In this document: positions 37,463-45,439 of the stretch, one piece after another
Layout: each line of letters begins with the position of its first letter
How positions within the stretch are numbered: position 1 is the stretch's first letter
Origin: Maricaulis parjimensis
GTDB lineage: Bacteria > Pseudomonadota > Alphaproteobacteria > Caulobacterales > Maricaulaceae
DNA: 64,000 nucleotides
NCBI RefSeq assembly: GCF_016817355.1
Contig: NZ_JADOTT010000004.1
Coordinates: forward strand, 317,567 to 381,566
Reading direction: 5' to 3'
Notes under the pieces: model-generated
Told to the model about the DNA's origin: nothing
The model's input: only the letters and a program-made list of their open reading frames with translations
The model's database searches: none
Position numbers and translations under genes: made by a program

Positions 37463-38628
37463 CGGGCGGGGCTGATACGCCCCTGATTGACTGGCTCCGC
37501 CTGGCGCGGACGCCCGGCCTCGGCCCTGTTGGCATTGCCCGGCTGATCGCCCATTACGAAACACCCTCTGCGGCCATCGAAGCCCTGCCAGAACGTGCCC
37601 GCCATGCCGGCCGGAGCGTGCCGGTCATCCCTGCCGCCGACCGCGTCCAGCGCGAGATCGACATGGCGGACCGGGCCGGTGTCCGCCTGATCTGCCTGTC
37701 CGACCCGGACTATCCGCCCGCCCTCGCCGCCATTCCCGACGCCCCGCCCGTGATCGCGGTGAAAGGGCGGGTCGAATTGCTCGACACACTGGCCTGTGGC
37801 CTGGTCGGTGCGCGCAATGCCTCGGCCGCCGGGCTGAGACTGGCGCGCGAACTGGCGCATGGGCTGGGCACGGCGGAAGTCTGTGTCGTCTCCGGTCTGG
37901 CGCGCGGGATTGATGGCGCCTGCCATGCCGGCGCGCTGGAAACCGGGACGGTGGCGGTGCTGGCGGGCGGTCTGGACCATGTCTATCCGCCCGAGCATGA
38001 CCGCCTGCACGCGGCCATTGCCGAACAGGGTGCCCTGGTCAGCGAAATGCCGCTGGGCCATGTCCCCAAGGCGCGGGATTTCCCGCGCCGAAACCGGCTG
38101 ATCTCCGGCCTGTCCCGCGGTGTTCTGGTGATCGAGGCGGCGCTGCGCTCCGGCTCGCTGATCACGGCAAGGCTGGCCGCGGAACAGGGACGCGAGGTGA
38201 TGGCCGTTCCCGGCTCGCCCATCGATCCGCGTGCCCGCGGCTCCAACCGCCTGCTGCGCGATGGGGCCCATCTGATCGAGAGCGTGGAGGACATTCTGGC
38301 CATCCTGCGCGACAGCCCGCCCCTGCGGGTCGATGTCCGCGAACCGGCAGTGTTTGCACAGGACGGGCTGGACGCCGACGATATGGCCGGTTTCTGGGAG
38401 CATGAAGTGATGAGCCCGCCCGACGCGCTCCCCGCCGAACCGGAGACGCCACAGCGCGATGACCCGGTCGCCTGCCTGCGCGCCCTGCTCTCGCCTTCAC
38501 CGGTCTCGCCGGATGAGTTGGCCCGCCAGTCCGGCCTGCCCGCAGGCCAGGTGGCCGCAGCTCTGATGGAATTGGAACAGGATGGCGCACTGGCCCGCCT
38601 GCCCGGCGGGCTGGTCCAGGCCTGCTAG
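37459..38628 (+). CDS. dprA: DNA processing protein DprA
   Basis: 389 residues from a GTG in the GTGA overlap with plsY. The extended Rossmann core has GLVGARNAS, VVSGLARGIDGACH, AVLAGGLDHVYPPEH, FPRRNRLISGLSRGVLVIEA, GSLITARLAAEQGREV and PGSPIDPRARGSNRLL. A C-terminal winged-helix domain (about residues 325-389) follows. DprA loads RecA on incoming single strands. No other competence genes are in the window. Confidence 0.95.
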   Translation: MTGGADTPLIDWLRLARTPGLGPVGIARLIAHYETPSAAIEALPERARHAGRSVPVIPAADRVQREIDMADRAGVRLICLSDPDYPPALAAIPDAPPVIAVKGRVELLDTLACGLVGARNASAAGLRLARELAHGLGTAEVCVVSGLARGIDGACHAGALETGTVAVLAGGLDHVYPPEHDRLHAAIAEQGALVSEMPLGHVPKARDFPRRNRLISGLSRGVLVIEAALRSGSLITARLAAEQGREVMAVPGSPIDPRARGSNRLLRDGAHLIESVEDILAILRDSPPLRVDVREPAVFAQDGLDADDMAGFWEHEVMSPPDALPAEPETPQRDDPVACLRALLSPSPVSPDELARQSGLPAGQVAAALMELEQDGALARLPGGLVQAC

Positions 38629-38631
38629 GCG

Positions 38632-38997
38632 CTAGAGGAGCCCGAAATCATCCGGCTCTTCGTCCATGTCGACATCTTCCGGACAAAAGCGCGCCTGGAT
38701 ATCCACGACGAGGGCCGCCACTTCGATCAGGGCGGCAGCGCGTTCCAGATCAGCCTGGTGACAGGTTTCACTCAGCCGGCGCAGATCCCGTACTAGGGCG
38801 TCACACGCGGAGCGGGACAAGGGTTTGCGCAAGGGATTACGCGCCTCGCCGCGGGCCGGAAAGAGCTCAGCCTGCGGTTCCGGCGCCAGGACGGGCGGCG
38901 AAGACGGATCATCCGGCTCTGCCACGCGCAAACGCGCTGTCACTCCCGGCAGGCGATACACCTGTTCCGGCCGCTCACAGACATCATCCAGTGCCAT
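38632..38997 (-). CDS. Unknown small acidic protein
   Basis: 121 residues from the ATG at 38997. An N-terminal YRLPGVTARLRVAEPD strand region and a C-terminal helical pair (CDALVRDLRRLSETCHQADL, ERAAALIEVAALVVDIQARF) are visible, with an acidic end (DVDMDEEPDDFGLL). No signal or membrane span. No family is recognised. It lies 58 nt downstream of the J-protein gene's... opposite-strand dprA end, so the two stops are only 3 nt apart. Confidence 0.65.
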   Translation of the reverse strand: MALDDVCERPEQVYRLPGVTARLRVAEPDDPSSPPVLAPEPQAELFPARGEARNPLRKPLSRSACDALVRDLRRLSETCHQADLERAAALIEVAALVVDIQARFCPEDVDMDEEPDDFGLL

Positions 38998-39055
38998 GAC
39001 CGCTCCCCCTCGGGGCACGGGTAACCGCGTTCGGGATGCAACGGTGTGATCGCCG

Positions 39056-39526
39056 TCACGCCTTGCCGTCCAAATGCGCAGCCAGCACGTCGCGGGCCTC
39101 GTGAACCTGGCGCGCAAGGGCGGCCGAGCCCTCTCCGGTATCGGGATGAAGCTTTTTCATCAAACGCCGGTGGGCCTGCTGGATTGTGTCCATGTCCGCG
39201 TCCTCGGCGACACCGAGAATCTCCCGCGCCTCGGCAAGGCTCATCCTGCGCGATGGCGCAGGCGGCGCCTGCCGCTGTCCCGATCCGCCGCCGCCCATCC
39301 GGAAACCGCCCACGCCCTGACCCAGCAGGCCCAGGCCGAACAGGCCGATTGGACCGCCCAGCATGATCGCGCCGCGCAGGCACAGCACGACACCGGCCAG
39401 CAAAGCGCCACCACCGAGCAGGTAGCGCACCATGCGTGTGGCATTCTGCGTCTTCTGCCGCGAAAACCACCAGGCAGCGCCGAGAAAGGCGCCCAAGGCG
39501 AGAACTCCGTAGAAGAATGGCGTCAT
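39056..39526 (-). CDS. Membrane-anchored J-domain protein
   Basis: 156 residues. An N-terminal span (FYGVLALGAFLGAAWWF) and a second hydrophobic stretch are followed by a Gly-rich linker (GGFRMGGGGSGQRQ) and a C-terminal J domain (LAEAREILGV, HRRLMKKLHPDTGEG) with the HPD motif that stimulates DnaK. The topology matches Pam18/Tim14- and DjlA-like J proteins. It sits just downstream of mipZ on the same strand. Confidence 0.88.
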   Translation of the reverse strand: MTPFFYGVLALGAFLGAAWWFSRQKTQNATRMVRYLLGGGALLAGVVLCLRGAIMLGGPIGLFGLGLLGQGVGGFRMGGGGSGQRQAPPAPSRRMSLAEAREILGVAEDADMDTIQQAHRRLMKKLHPDTGEGSAALARQVHEARDVLAAHLDGKA

Positions 39527-39529
39527 GAT

Positions 39530-40417
39530 CTAGAAGGGAATGGTTTCGCCCTCGAGGCCGGGCAGTTTCAGCACGATGAGCAGGTCGCGCAATTCCTGGC
39601 GTGCCGCGACATGCGACATGGTGAAAGTCACGGTAGACCCGTTCTCGGTGAGATCAAGCAGGGTCAGGCCCAACGGGAAAAGCTCGCGATAGATGACGCG
39701 TTCGGCAAAGCCTGGCGCCAGGCGGAAACCGATCCGCTGGGAGAGCATTTTCAGCCCCTCCCCGACGCGTCGCTTGTTGCGGGCATCGAGCATGGAGATG
39801 CGGTTGCGCATCACGACCCAGTCGATCGAGCGTTTCTGGGTGGCCGCCTTCTGCTTGCGGCACTCCCACAGCATTTCCGAATACAGGCTGGGCTTGCCGA
39901 CCTGGAAGGTCTCCGGATCGATCTCGGCCAGGAGGTCGAAATCGATGAAACTGTCATTCACCGGCGTGATCACCGTATCGGCGCAGGAATGCGCCAGGCG
40001 CGAATAGAGTGTGTCCGCCCCGGGCGCGTCGATAATGATGAAATCACAGCGCGTGCGCAGATCGCTGAGCGCATCGGAAAAGCGTTCGGTTTCCTCCGCC
40101 TCGGCCAGATCGAGATCGCGCAGGACGGAGGGGGCGAGGATGATTTCCTCGGGACGCGGCAGGCTGAGCCCGTGCTTCTCGCACCAATTATTCCGGTTGG
40201 AGAGATAGCGGCCGAATGTGCGCTGGCGGACATCCAGATCCATCGCGCCAACCGTCTTGCCCATGCGCATCAGGGCGACAGCGAGGTGCATGGCGACGGT
40301 GGACTTGCCGGCACCGCCCTTCTCATTGCCCACGACAATGACATGCGCGGCCTTCACGCCATCGCGCACCCGGCCCAGCGGCCGTGAAGGAAGTCGAAAT
40401 CCGGAACCTTGTACCAT
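39530..40417 (-). CDS. mipZ: MipZ division-plane positioning ATPase
   Basis: 295 residues from the ATG at 40417; a GTG at 40357 is an alternative that would give a shorter N-terminus like Caulobacter MipZ. The start VIVVGNEKGGAGKSTVAMHL is a ParA-type deviant Walker A with both Lys residues, followed by VGAMDLDVRQRTFGRYLSNR and DFIIIDAPGADT. MipZ forms a gradient from the poles and blocks FtsZ polymerisation except at midcell. Presence of MipZ is diagnostic of Alphaproteobacteria such as Caulobacterales and relatives. Confidence 0.93.
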   Translation of the reverse strand: MVQGSGFRLPSRPLGRVRDGVKAAHVIVVGNEKGGAGKSTVAMHLAVALMRMGKTVGAMDLDVRQRTFGRYLSNRNNWCEKHGLSLPRPEEIILAPSVLRDLDLAEAEETERFSDALSDLRTRCDFIIIDAPGADTLYSRLAHSCADTVITPVNDSFIDFDLLAEIDPETFQVGKPSLYSEMLWECRKQKAATQKRSIDWVVMRNRISMLDARNKRRVGEGLKMLSQRIGFRLAPGFAERVIYRELFPLGLTLLDLTENGSTVTFTMSHVAARQELRDLLIVLKLPGLEGETIPF

Positions 40418-40461
40418 AACGCCCAATCCTCAGGTGATCCCGGCGGGATCACCGAACCCAG

Positions 40462-41097
40462 TTACTCGTGGGCGTTTGCCCCCGGACCGAAGTCCCGGCC
40501 GGTAAAATCCGTGGCCCGGCAGTACTGGCCCCGCGCTTCCAGCTCGGCGCAGACTGTTCGGGCCTCGGCCGCATTGTCGAAAGGACCGGCCTTGAGACGC
40601 AGAAAATCGCCCTGGTCCGGGATATGGGCGAGTTCGAGACGCGCGTCCAGACCAGCCAGCACGGGATGGCTGGTCTGTAATTCCTGCCAGCCGCGCTCAG
40701 CCATGTCCTCACGCCGGTAGGAGGCCAGGTGGACGGCATGCAGAAGACTGCTGCCCCGGGCGGGCTGGGGCATGGGCTCAGGCACCGGCGGGACCGTGTC
40801 AGTCCCCGTGTTCATCGCCATGTCCGGCAGGGTCACCGGCTCGCCGGCCTCGGCGGCCGCACTGGCGCCGACAAGCGCCGCAGCCAGGGCGCGAAGCTCT
40901 GGATAGACGGTTTCCAGCACGTCCGGATCGAAGCGCGCCAGGTGTGACAATTCACGGGCCGTGGCATCGCCCAGACGGGCAGCATCGGTGGGCGCGACCC
41001 GGGCCTGGGACTGACGGAGGGCGGCCTCGTCGGGTGAGGTGCTGGTGGCACAGGCCGTCAGCCCGAGGGCGAGCAAAAAAACCGGGAGTGATTTCAT
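40462..41097 (-). CDS. SPOR-domain lipoprotein
   Basis: 211 residues. Signal peptide with lipobox LTAC (Cys15). A helical middle precedes a C-terminal SPOR domain (LLHAVHLASYRREDMAERGW, FLRLKAGPFDNAAEARTVCA), which binds denuded glycan at the septum. It lies immediately upstream of mipZ on the same strand, so a cell-division role is a reasonable inference. Confidence 0.87.
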   Translation of the reverse strand: MKSLPVFLLALGLTACATSTSPDEAALRQSQARVAPTDAARLGDATARELSHLARFDPDVLETVYPELRALAAALVGASAAAEAGEPVTLPDMAMNTGTDTVPPVPEPMPQPARGSSLLHAVHLASYRREDMAERGWQELQTSHPVLAGLDARLELAHIPDQGDFLRLKAGPFDNAAEARTVCAELEARGQYCRATDFTGRDFGPGANAHE

Positions 41098-41183
41098 GGG
41101 CCTGTGTATAGACCGAGTCGGAGCGCTTGCCTCAATCATCGCTTATGATTATCCCCCATCCGGCCTGATCTGCGGGACCTGAC

Positions 41184-42050
41184 ATGCAAAATCTCCAAAT
41201 TGCCCACGCCACGACGATCTCCGCCCTGCGCACGCGCATCCGCACCTGGCGCGAGGACGGGCTGCGCATCGGCTTCGTGCCGACCATGGGCGCTCTGCAT
41301 GACGGGCACATCTCCCTGGTCCGCCTGGCCAAGGCCCATTGTGATCGTGTGGTGGCGAGCATTTTTGTCAATCCGAAACAGTTCGCCGCCGGCGAGGATC
41401 TGGACACTTATCCGCGCACGATGATCGAGGATGCCGAAAAGCTGACGGCCGCGAAATGCGACCTGATCTATCTGCCCACGAACGAGATCATGTATCCGCA
41501 AGGCTATTCCGCCTCGGTCAGCCTGCAAGGCCCGGCCCTGGGTCTGGAAAGCGAGGCGCGGCCGCACTTTTTCCATGGTGTCGCCACGGTGGTGGCCAAG
41601 CTCTTCAACCAGGTCGGCCCGGACATGGCCTTCTTCGGGGAGAAGGACTACCAGCAACTTCTCGTCATCAAGCAAATGGTGAAGGATCTGGATTTCCCGA
41701 TCGACATCATGGGCGGCGGGACCATGCGCGAAAAAGACGGGCTCGCCATGTCCTCGCGCAATGCCTATCTCTCCGCCGAACAGCGGGCGACAGCGTCCCG
41801 CCTCAACGCGATCCTGAAGGATTTCGCCACGGCGCTGGAAGCCGGCCGTCCGGTGGCGGAAGCCCGGGCTGAAGCCCTTTCCACCGCGCAAGCCGTGTTC
41901 GACGGCGTGGACTATGTCGAGGCCCGCTGCGCCGCCACGCTTTCCGCCCTGCCGGACGGAAAGCTGGAAACGCCGGCCCGCGTGCTGGCAGCCGTCCGTC
42001 TGGGCCAGACCCGGCTGATCGACAATATGGCGGCAAAAACGCCTTCCTGA
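41184..42050 (+). CDS. panC: Pantothenate synthetase
   Basis: 288 residues. The ATP-binding HxGH region is VPTMGALHDGHISLVRLA, followed by VVASIFVNPKQF, FGEKDYQQLLVIKQMVKDL and the KMSKS-like AMSSRNAYLS. It joins pantoate and beta-alanine in coenzyme A synthesis. It is divergent from the SPOR lipoprotein gene across 86 bp; no panB or panD is adjacent. Confidence 0.97.
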   Translation: MQNLQIAHATTISALRTRIRTWREDGLRIGFVPTMGALHDGHISLVRLAKAHCDRVVASIFVNPKQFAAGEDLDTYPRTMIEDAEKLTAAKCDLIYLPTNEIMYPQGYSASVSLQGPALGLESEARPHFFHGVATVVAKLFNQVGPDMAFFGEKDYQQLLVIKQMVKDLDFPIDIMGGGTMREKDGLAMSSRNAYLSAEQRATASRLNAILKDFATALEAGRPVAEARAEALSTAQAVFDGVDYVEARCAATLSALPDGKLETPARVLAAVRLGQTRLIDNMAAKTPS

Positions 42051-42097
42051 CGCCCCAATTCACGCTAAGCTGGGCGCGAATTTGCAGGGGATTTCCC

Positions 42098-42874
42098 ATG
42101 TCCACGCGTGTCCTTCTGGCCTGTTTTTCCCTGGCCGCCCTCACCTATCTGCCGGCCCAGGCCATGGCTCAGGCGCCAGCGCGCCAGAATGCGCAGATCG
42201 TCGCGGAATATCCGCATGATGCGGACGCCTTCACGCAGGGGCTCTTCATCCATGAGGGCGACTTGTTCGAGACCACGGGCCGGGTCGGAACCTCCAGCCT
42301 GCGCCGGGTCAATCTGGCCAATGGCGAAGTGGCACAATCCGTCTCCATCGACCCGCCCTATTTCGGTGAAGGCGCGACGCAGATCGGCGACCGGATTTTC
42401 ATGCTGACCTGGCGCCGCGAGACCGGCTTCATCTTCGATGCCGACACTTTCGAGCCGATCGGCGAGTTCAGCTATCCCGGCGAAGGCTGGGGCCTGACCC
42501 ATGACGGCAATTCGCTCATCCTGTCGGATGGCACCGCCGAGCTGCGCCGCCTGGACCCGGAAACCCTGGAAGAGACCGGACGCCTGACGGTCCGCCTCGG
42601 TGGCCGCCCGGTGCGGCGGCTGAATGAGCTGGAATGGGTGGATGGCGAGATCTGGGCCAATATCTGGCAGTCCGACCTCATCGTGCGGATCGATCCGGAA
42701 AGCGGCAATGTAACCGGCCTGATCGATCTGGGCGATATCATTCCGGAGGCCGTCGCCGGCAGCCTGGACGCCGTCCCCAATGGCATCGCCTGGAATGCGC
42801 AAACCGGACAGGTCTATGTCACCGGAAAACTGTGGCCGGCCCTCTACGAGATCAGCCTGTCACCACCTGACTAA
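42098..42874 (+). CDS. Secreted glutaminyl-peptide cyclotransferase
   Basis: 258 residues with a signal peptide ending near AQAMAQAP. The propeller-type glutaminyl cyclase signature is clear: YPHDADAFTQGLFIHEGDLF, ETTGRVGTSSLRRV, GEGWGLTHDGNSLILSDGT and a closing NGIAWNAQTGQVYVTGK. It would convert N-terminal Gln of exported peptides to pyroglutamate. It lies 47 nt after panC. Confidence 0.92.
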   Translation: MSTRVLLACFSLAALTYLPAQAMAQAPARQNAQIVAEYPHDADAFTQGLFIHEGDLFETTGRVGTSSLRRVNLANGEVAQSVSIDPPYFGEGATQIGDRIFMLTWRRETGFIFDADTFEPIGEFSYPGEGWGLTHDGNSLILSDGTAELRRLDPETLEETGRLTVRLGGRPVRRLNELEWVDGEIWANIWQSDLIVRIDPESGNVTGLIDLGDIIPEAVAGSLDAVPNGIAWNAQTGQVYVTGKLWPALYEISLSPPD

Positions 42875-42899
42875 CCCATTGCTCTCGTTTCGAAACTGA

Positions 42900-43385
42900 T
42901 TGTGCAAGAAGCGGCGGCGTGACAGATTTGCGGCTTATCGATCTCTGGAACCTGCCTCCTTGTCCACCCCCCTGCCGCCCCGTTTCCTGAATACCGCATA
43001 CTGGATTTCCCTTGTCCTGCTGGGTGTCCAGACGGTCTGGCTTCTGTCCATGGTTGCGCTTTACCAGCTCACCCGGTTCGGCGTGATCGAGACCCGTTTT
43101 CTCCAGACCAATGATGCCCAGCCCAGCATTGCAGGCGACCCGCTGATCCAGATTTTCGGCTATCTCTATGTCATCTTGGTCATAGCCAGTTTTCTGGCTG
43201 TCCTGCGAAAACACAAATGGGCCTTCTGGACCTATTTGGGCGTCTTGATCTGCCACGCCGTGATTTGGATCGGACTGACTGACAACCCCTTTGTCTTCTC
43301 CTATGTCACACTTGTCCTGATCGTGGTGGAGAGCGGTGTTCTTCTGCTGATCCAGCTGTTGGGAAATGCGGGCAAGCTGCGCTGA
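42900..43385 (+). CDS. Unknown four-span membrane protein
   Basis: Up to 161 residues; the start is unclear (TTG at 42900, or a TTG near 42960 just before STPLPPRFLN). Four hydrophobic segments are visible (AYWISLVLLGVQTVWLLSM, YLYVILVIASFLAVL, FWTYLGVLICHAVIWIGL, TLVLIVVESGVLLLIQLLG). No family is recognised. Its 3' end is 7 nt from the opposing DUF1489 gene. Confidence 0.65.
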   Translation: MCKKRRRDRFAAYRSLEPASLSTPLPPRFLNTAYWISLVLLGVQTVWLLSMVALYQLTRFGVIETRFLQTNDAQPSIAGDPLIQIFGYLYVILVIASFLAVLRKHKWAFWTYLGVLICHAVIWIGLTDNPFVFSYVTLVLIVVESGVLLLIQLLGNAGKLR

Positions 43386-43392
43386 TGTCCGC

Positions 43393-43857
43393 CTACCAGG
43401 CGCCGATTTCCATCAGCTTGGCGCGCAGATCGTCCGGCAGGCCGTCCCCGCCCTCTCCCGGCGCGGAGAGATCGCGCGGGGCATCATCCGGCTTGAGATA
43501 GCGCCAGCCCTGGAAGGGCCGTTTCGGCGAGGGCGCCGTGCGGATCACCTCGGGCGACATGATGATGGCGCAGCGCTTGATCCCGTCGGAACCCTGGACC
43601 GGTTCCAGCGAGATGATCTCGGAACGGCACTGGATGGAGCCATTGATCACCCAGTAAAGCGATCCGCCATTCTCCACCTCGTCCTTCTTGGCCGGGGTCA
43701 TGCGCGTGACATGCATCATCACGGCCGGCTCGCCCGCCGCCTGGCGCGCCGCGATTTCCCGGGCGCGATGCTCTTCCAGCTGTTCCACCGAGGAAACGCC
43801 GACACAGAGTTTGACCAGATGCATGACCATGCTGTGGATGTAGGACGACTCCGCCAT
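43393..43857 (-). CDS. DUF1489 family protein
   Basis: 154 residues. The family pattern is very clear: MHLVKLCVGVSSVEQL, VMMHVTRMTPAKKDEV, GGSLYWVINGSIQCRSEI and RPFQGWRYLKPDDAPRDL. It is conserved in Alphaproteobacteria with no established function. The first 11 residues before MHLVKLC may not be translated. Confidence 0.9.
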   Translation of the reverse strand: MAESSYIHSMVMHLVKLCVGVSSVEQLEEHRAREIAARQAAGEPAVMMHVTRMTPAKKDEVENGGSLYWVINGSIQCRSEIISLEPVQGSDGIKRCAIIMSPEVIRTAPSPKRPFQGWRYLKPDDAPRDLSAPGEGGDGLPDDLRAKLMEIGAW

Positions 43858-43990
43858 ACCGTCAAAGCCTGACCTGTAATGGAACTTTTAGCCGTTCATG
43901 CTGGTTTACCACTTGGTCTTACCAGCTAGCATAGGCTCGTCGAATTCGCGTCCACCAGCTAGGTTCGCCGTGCAGGGCCCCAGGATTGAC

Positions 43991-44407
43991 ATGCCGAACG
44001 CAGACCGCCGTACTCTGGCAACAACCATCGCCCTTACACTCCAATTGGGCTGGGTTTCGATCTGGACGCTGATGGGCACACGCGCCTTACTCGGTGAAGC
44101 AAACGTCCACTTTCTGGGCAACGACCTCAACACCATCGCGGCAACGACGCCAGCTTGGTACATTGCCAGTCAATACGTGGCTGTGGGCTGCATTCTGGCA
44201 ACGCTGCTCTTGCACGCGCGTTCCCTGAACAGCGCCTTGGCCCTCGCCGCCTCGACGGTCCTGCTGTTCCTGATCCGGCTGGTCTTTATTCCGGGCACGG
44301 CGACAGATGCTATCCCGCTCTGGTTCCACATCGTTCCGATCGCGCTGGGATGCGGGATCGTCGTGCTGCTGGTCCAAAGACTCACGGAACGCAGACCGCT
44401 GGACTGA
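43991..44407 (+). CDS. Unknown membrane protein
   Basis: 138 residues from the ATG at 43991 (AGGA upstream); a longer frame from 43898 is unsupported. About four hydrophobic segments (IALTLQLGWVSIWTLMG, YIASQYVAVGCILATLLL, LALAASTVLLFLIRLVFI, FHIVPIALGCGIVVLLV). The function is unknown. The end is 4 nt from the opposing cupin-like gene. Confidence 0.65.
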   Translation: MPNADRRTLATTIALTLQLGWVSIWTLMGTRALLGEANVHFLGNDLNTIAATTPAWYIASQYVAVGCILATLLLHARSLNSALALAASTVLLFLIRLVFIPGTATDAIPLWFHIVPIALGCGIVVLLVQRLTERRPLD

Positions 44408-44411
44408 AGTT

Positions 44412-45365
44412 TCAGGCCGCGGCGCGATCCACAAACCCGTCCGGGGCGTCCGGGTCGATATCGAATGTGCGCTCGCTTTTGGGCATGGGACGGACGCGTT
44501 CACCGAAGAGTTTGACCTTCAGCTTCACGGCCAGGGTCAGCATTTGCTTGGCGAATGCGCCAAGCCCTTCCGTCTCCACCGATTTCGGCGTGTAGCCGAA
44601 CTGGCGGCGCAGGACGCCATTGGCATAGAGAATGGCATTCTTCGCGCGCGATTGCGGCGTGGAGATCTCGAAGGGTACGGAGACATTCAGCCCGGACTGG
44701 TTCTCGATCCGGTGCGGCCCGTGCAGCGGCCAGTTGGCCGCCATGCCCGGATGCAGATCGACCGTGAACGCATCACTGTCCCAGGCCGGGTCGTAGGGAA
44801 TGTCCTCGGTCTTGTCCTTGTGAAGCACGGCCTCGACATCGTCGAGATTGAGATAGGGCGCCTGCGCCGGATAGGTGCGGAAGCGCTTGATGCCGCGCAT
44901 GTGCCACAGCATCGTCTCGGACACGTCGGAATGCAGGAAGACCTGGGCGCGCGGCGAGGAAATCAGGATGCCCGCCTCCGCCGAAAGCGGCTTGAAGGAC
45001 GGGTCGGCCTTCTTCATGTCACGCAGCATGGCTTCATAGATCGGCCGGTATTGCGGGTCGGTATCCATGGCATGGCGCAGATTGATCCACAGCTTGCCAT
45101 TGCGGACCGCCTCGATCAGCTCCATCCCGGTCAGCGCGCCGGGATCGCCCGCCCGCCAGCTGTCATGATCCGTGGCATCATCGCCCATCGTGCAGAAATC
45201 GATCAGATCACGCGGGTGACGATCAATGAGAGCCGCCAGAGCCATGTCGGAAAAGGCGTGGTGCTCATTGTAGTTATGACGGATCACCACCGGCTGTTTG
45301 CGAAAATTCCGGCGGCTATCCTCGCTCCAGCGGCTGGCAAATTGCTGCAGATAGGTGTCACGCAT
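44412..45365 (-). CDS. Cupin/JmjC-like oxygenase-fold protein
   Basis: 317 residues from the ATG at 45365 (GGGAG at 8 nt); a GTG three codons earlier is possible. The core QVFLHSDVSETMLWHMRGIK with the later TVDLHPGMAANWPLHGPHRI resembles the His-x-Asp...His pattern of cupin_8/JmjC-like dioxygenases, and YNEHHAFSDMALAALID is seen at the N-terminus. The fold call is tentative. It may hydroxylate a protein or small molecule. Confidence 0.6.
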   Translation of the reverse strand: MRDTYLQQFASRWSEDSRRNFRKQPVVIRHNYNEHHAFSDMALAALIDRHPRDLIDFCTMGDDATDHDSWRAGDPGALTGMELIEAVRNGKLWINLRHAMDTDPQYRPIYEAMLRDMKKADPSFKPLSAEAGILISSPRAQVFLHSDVSETMLWHMRGIKRFRTYPAQAPYLNLDDVEAVLHKDKTEDIPYDPAWDSDAFTVDLHPGMAANWPLHGPHRIENQSGLNVSVPFEISTPQSRAKNAILYANGVLRRQFGYTPKSVETEGLGAFAKQMLTLAVKLKVKLFGERVRPMPKSERTFDIDPDAPDGFVDRAAA

Positions 45366-45439
45366 TGAAACCACTCCCTCACTCTTGCCGGGAGAGGAGC
45401 AATTCGCGTGCCGGTTTCGTGTGAGAGGGGAGCGGCGTG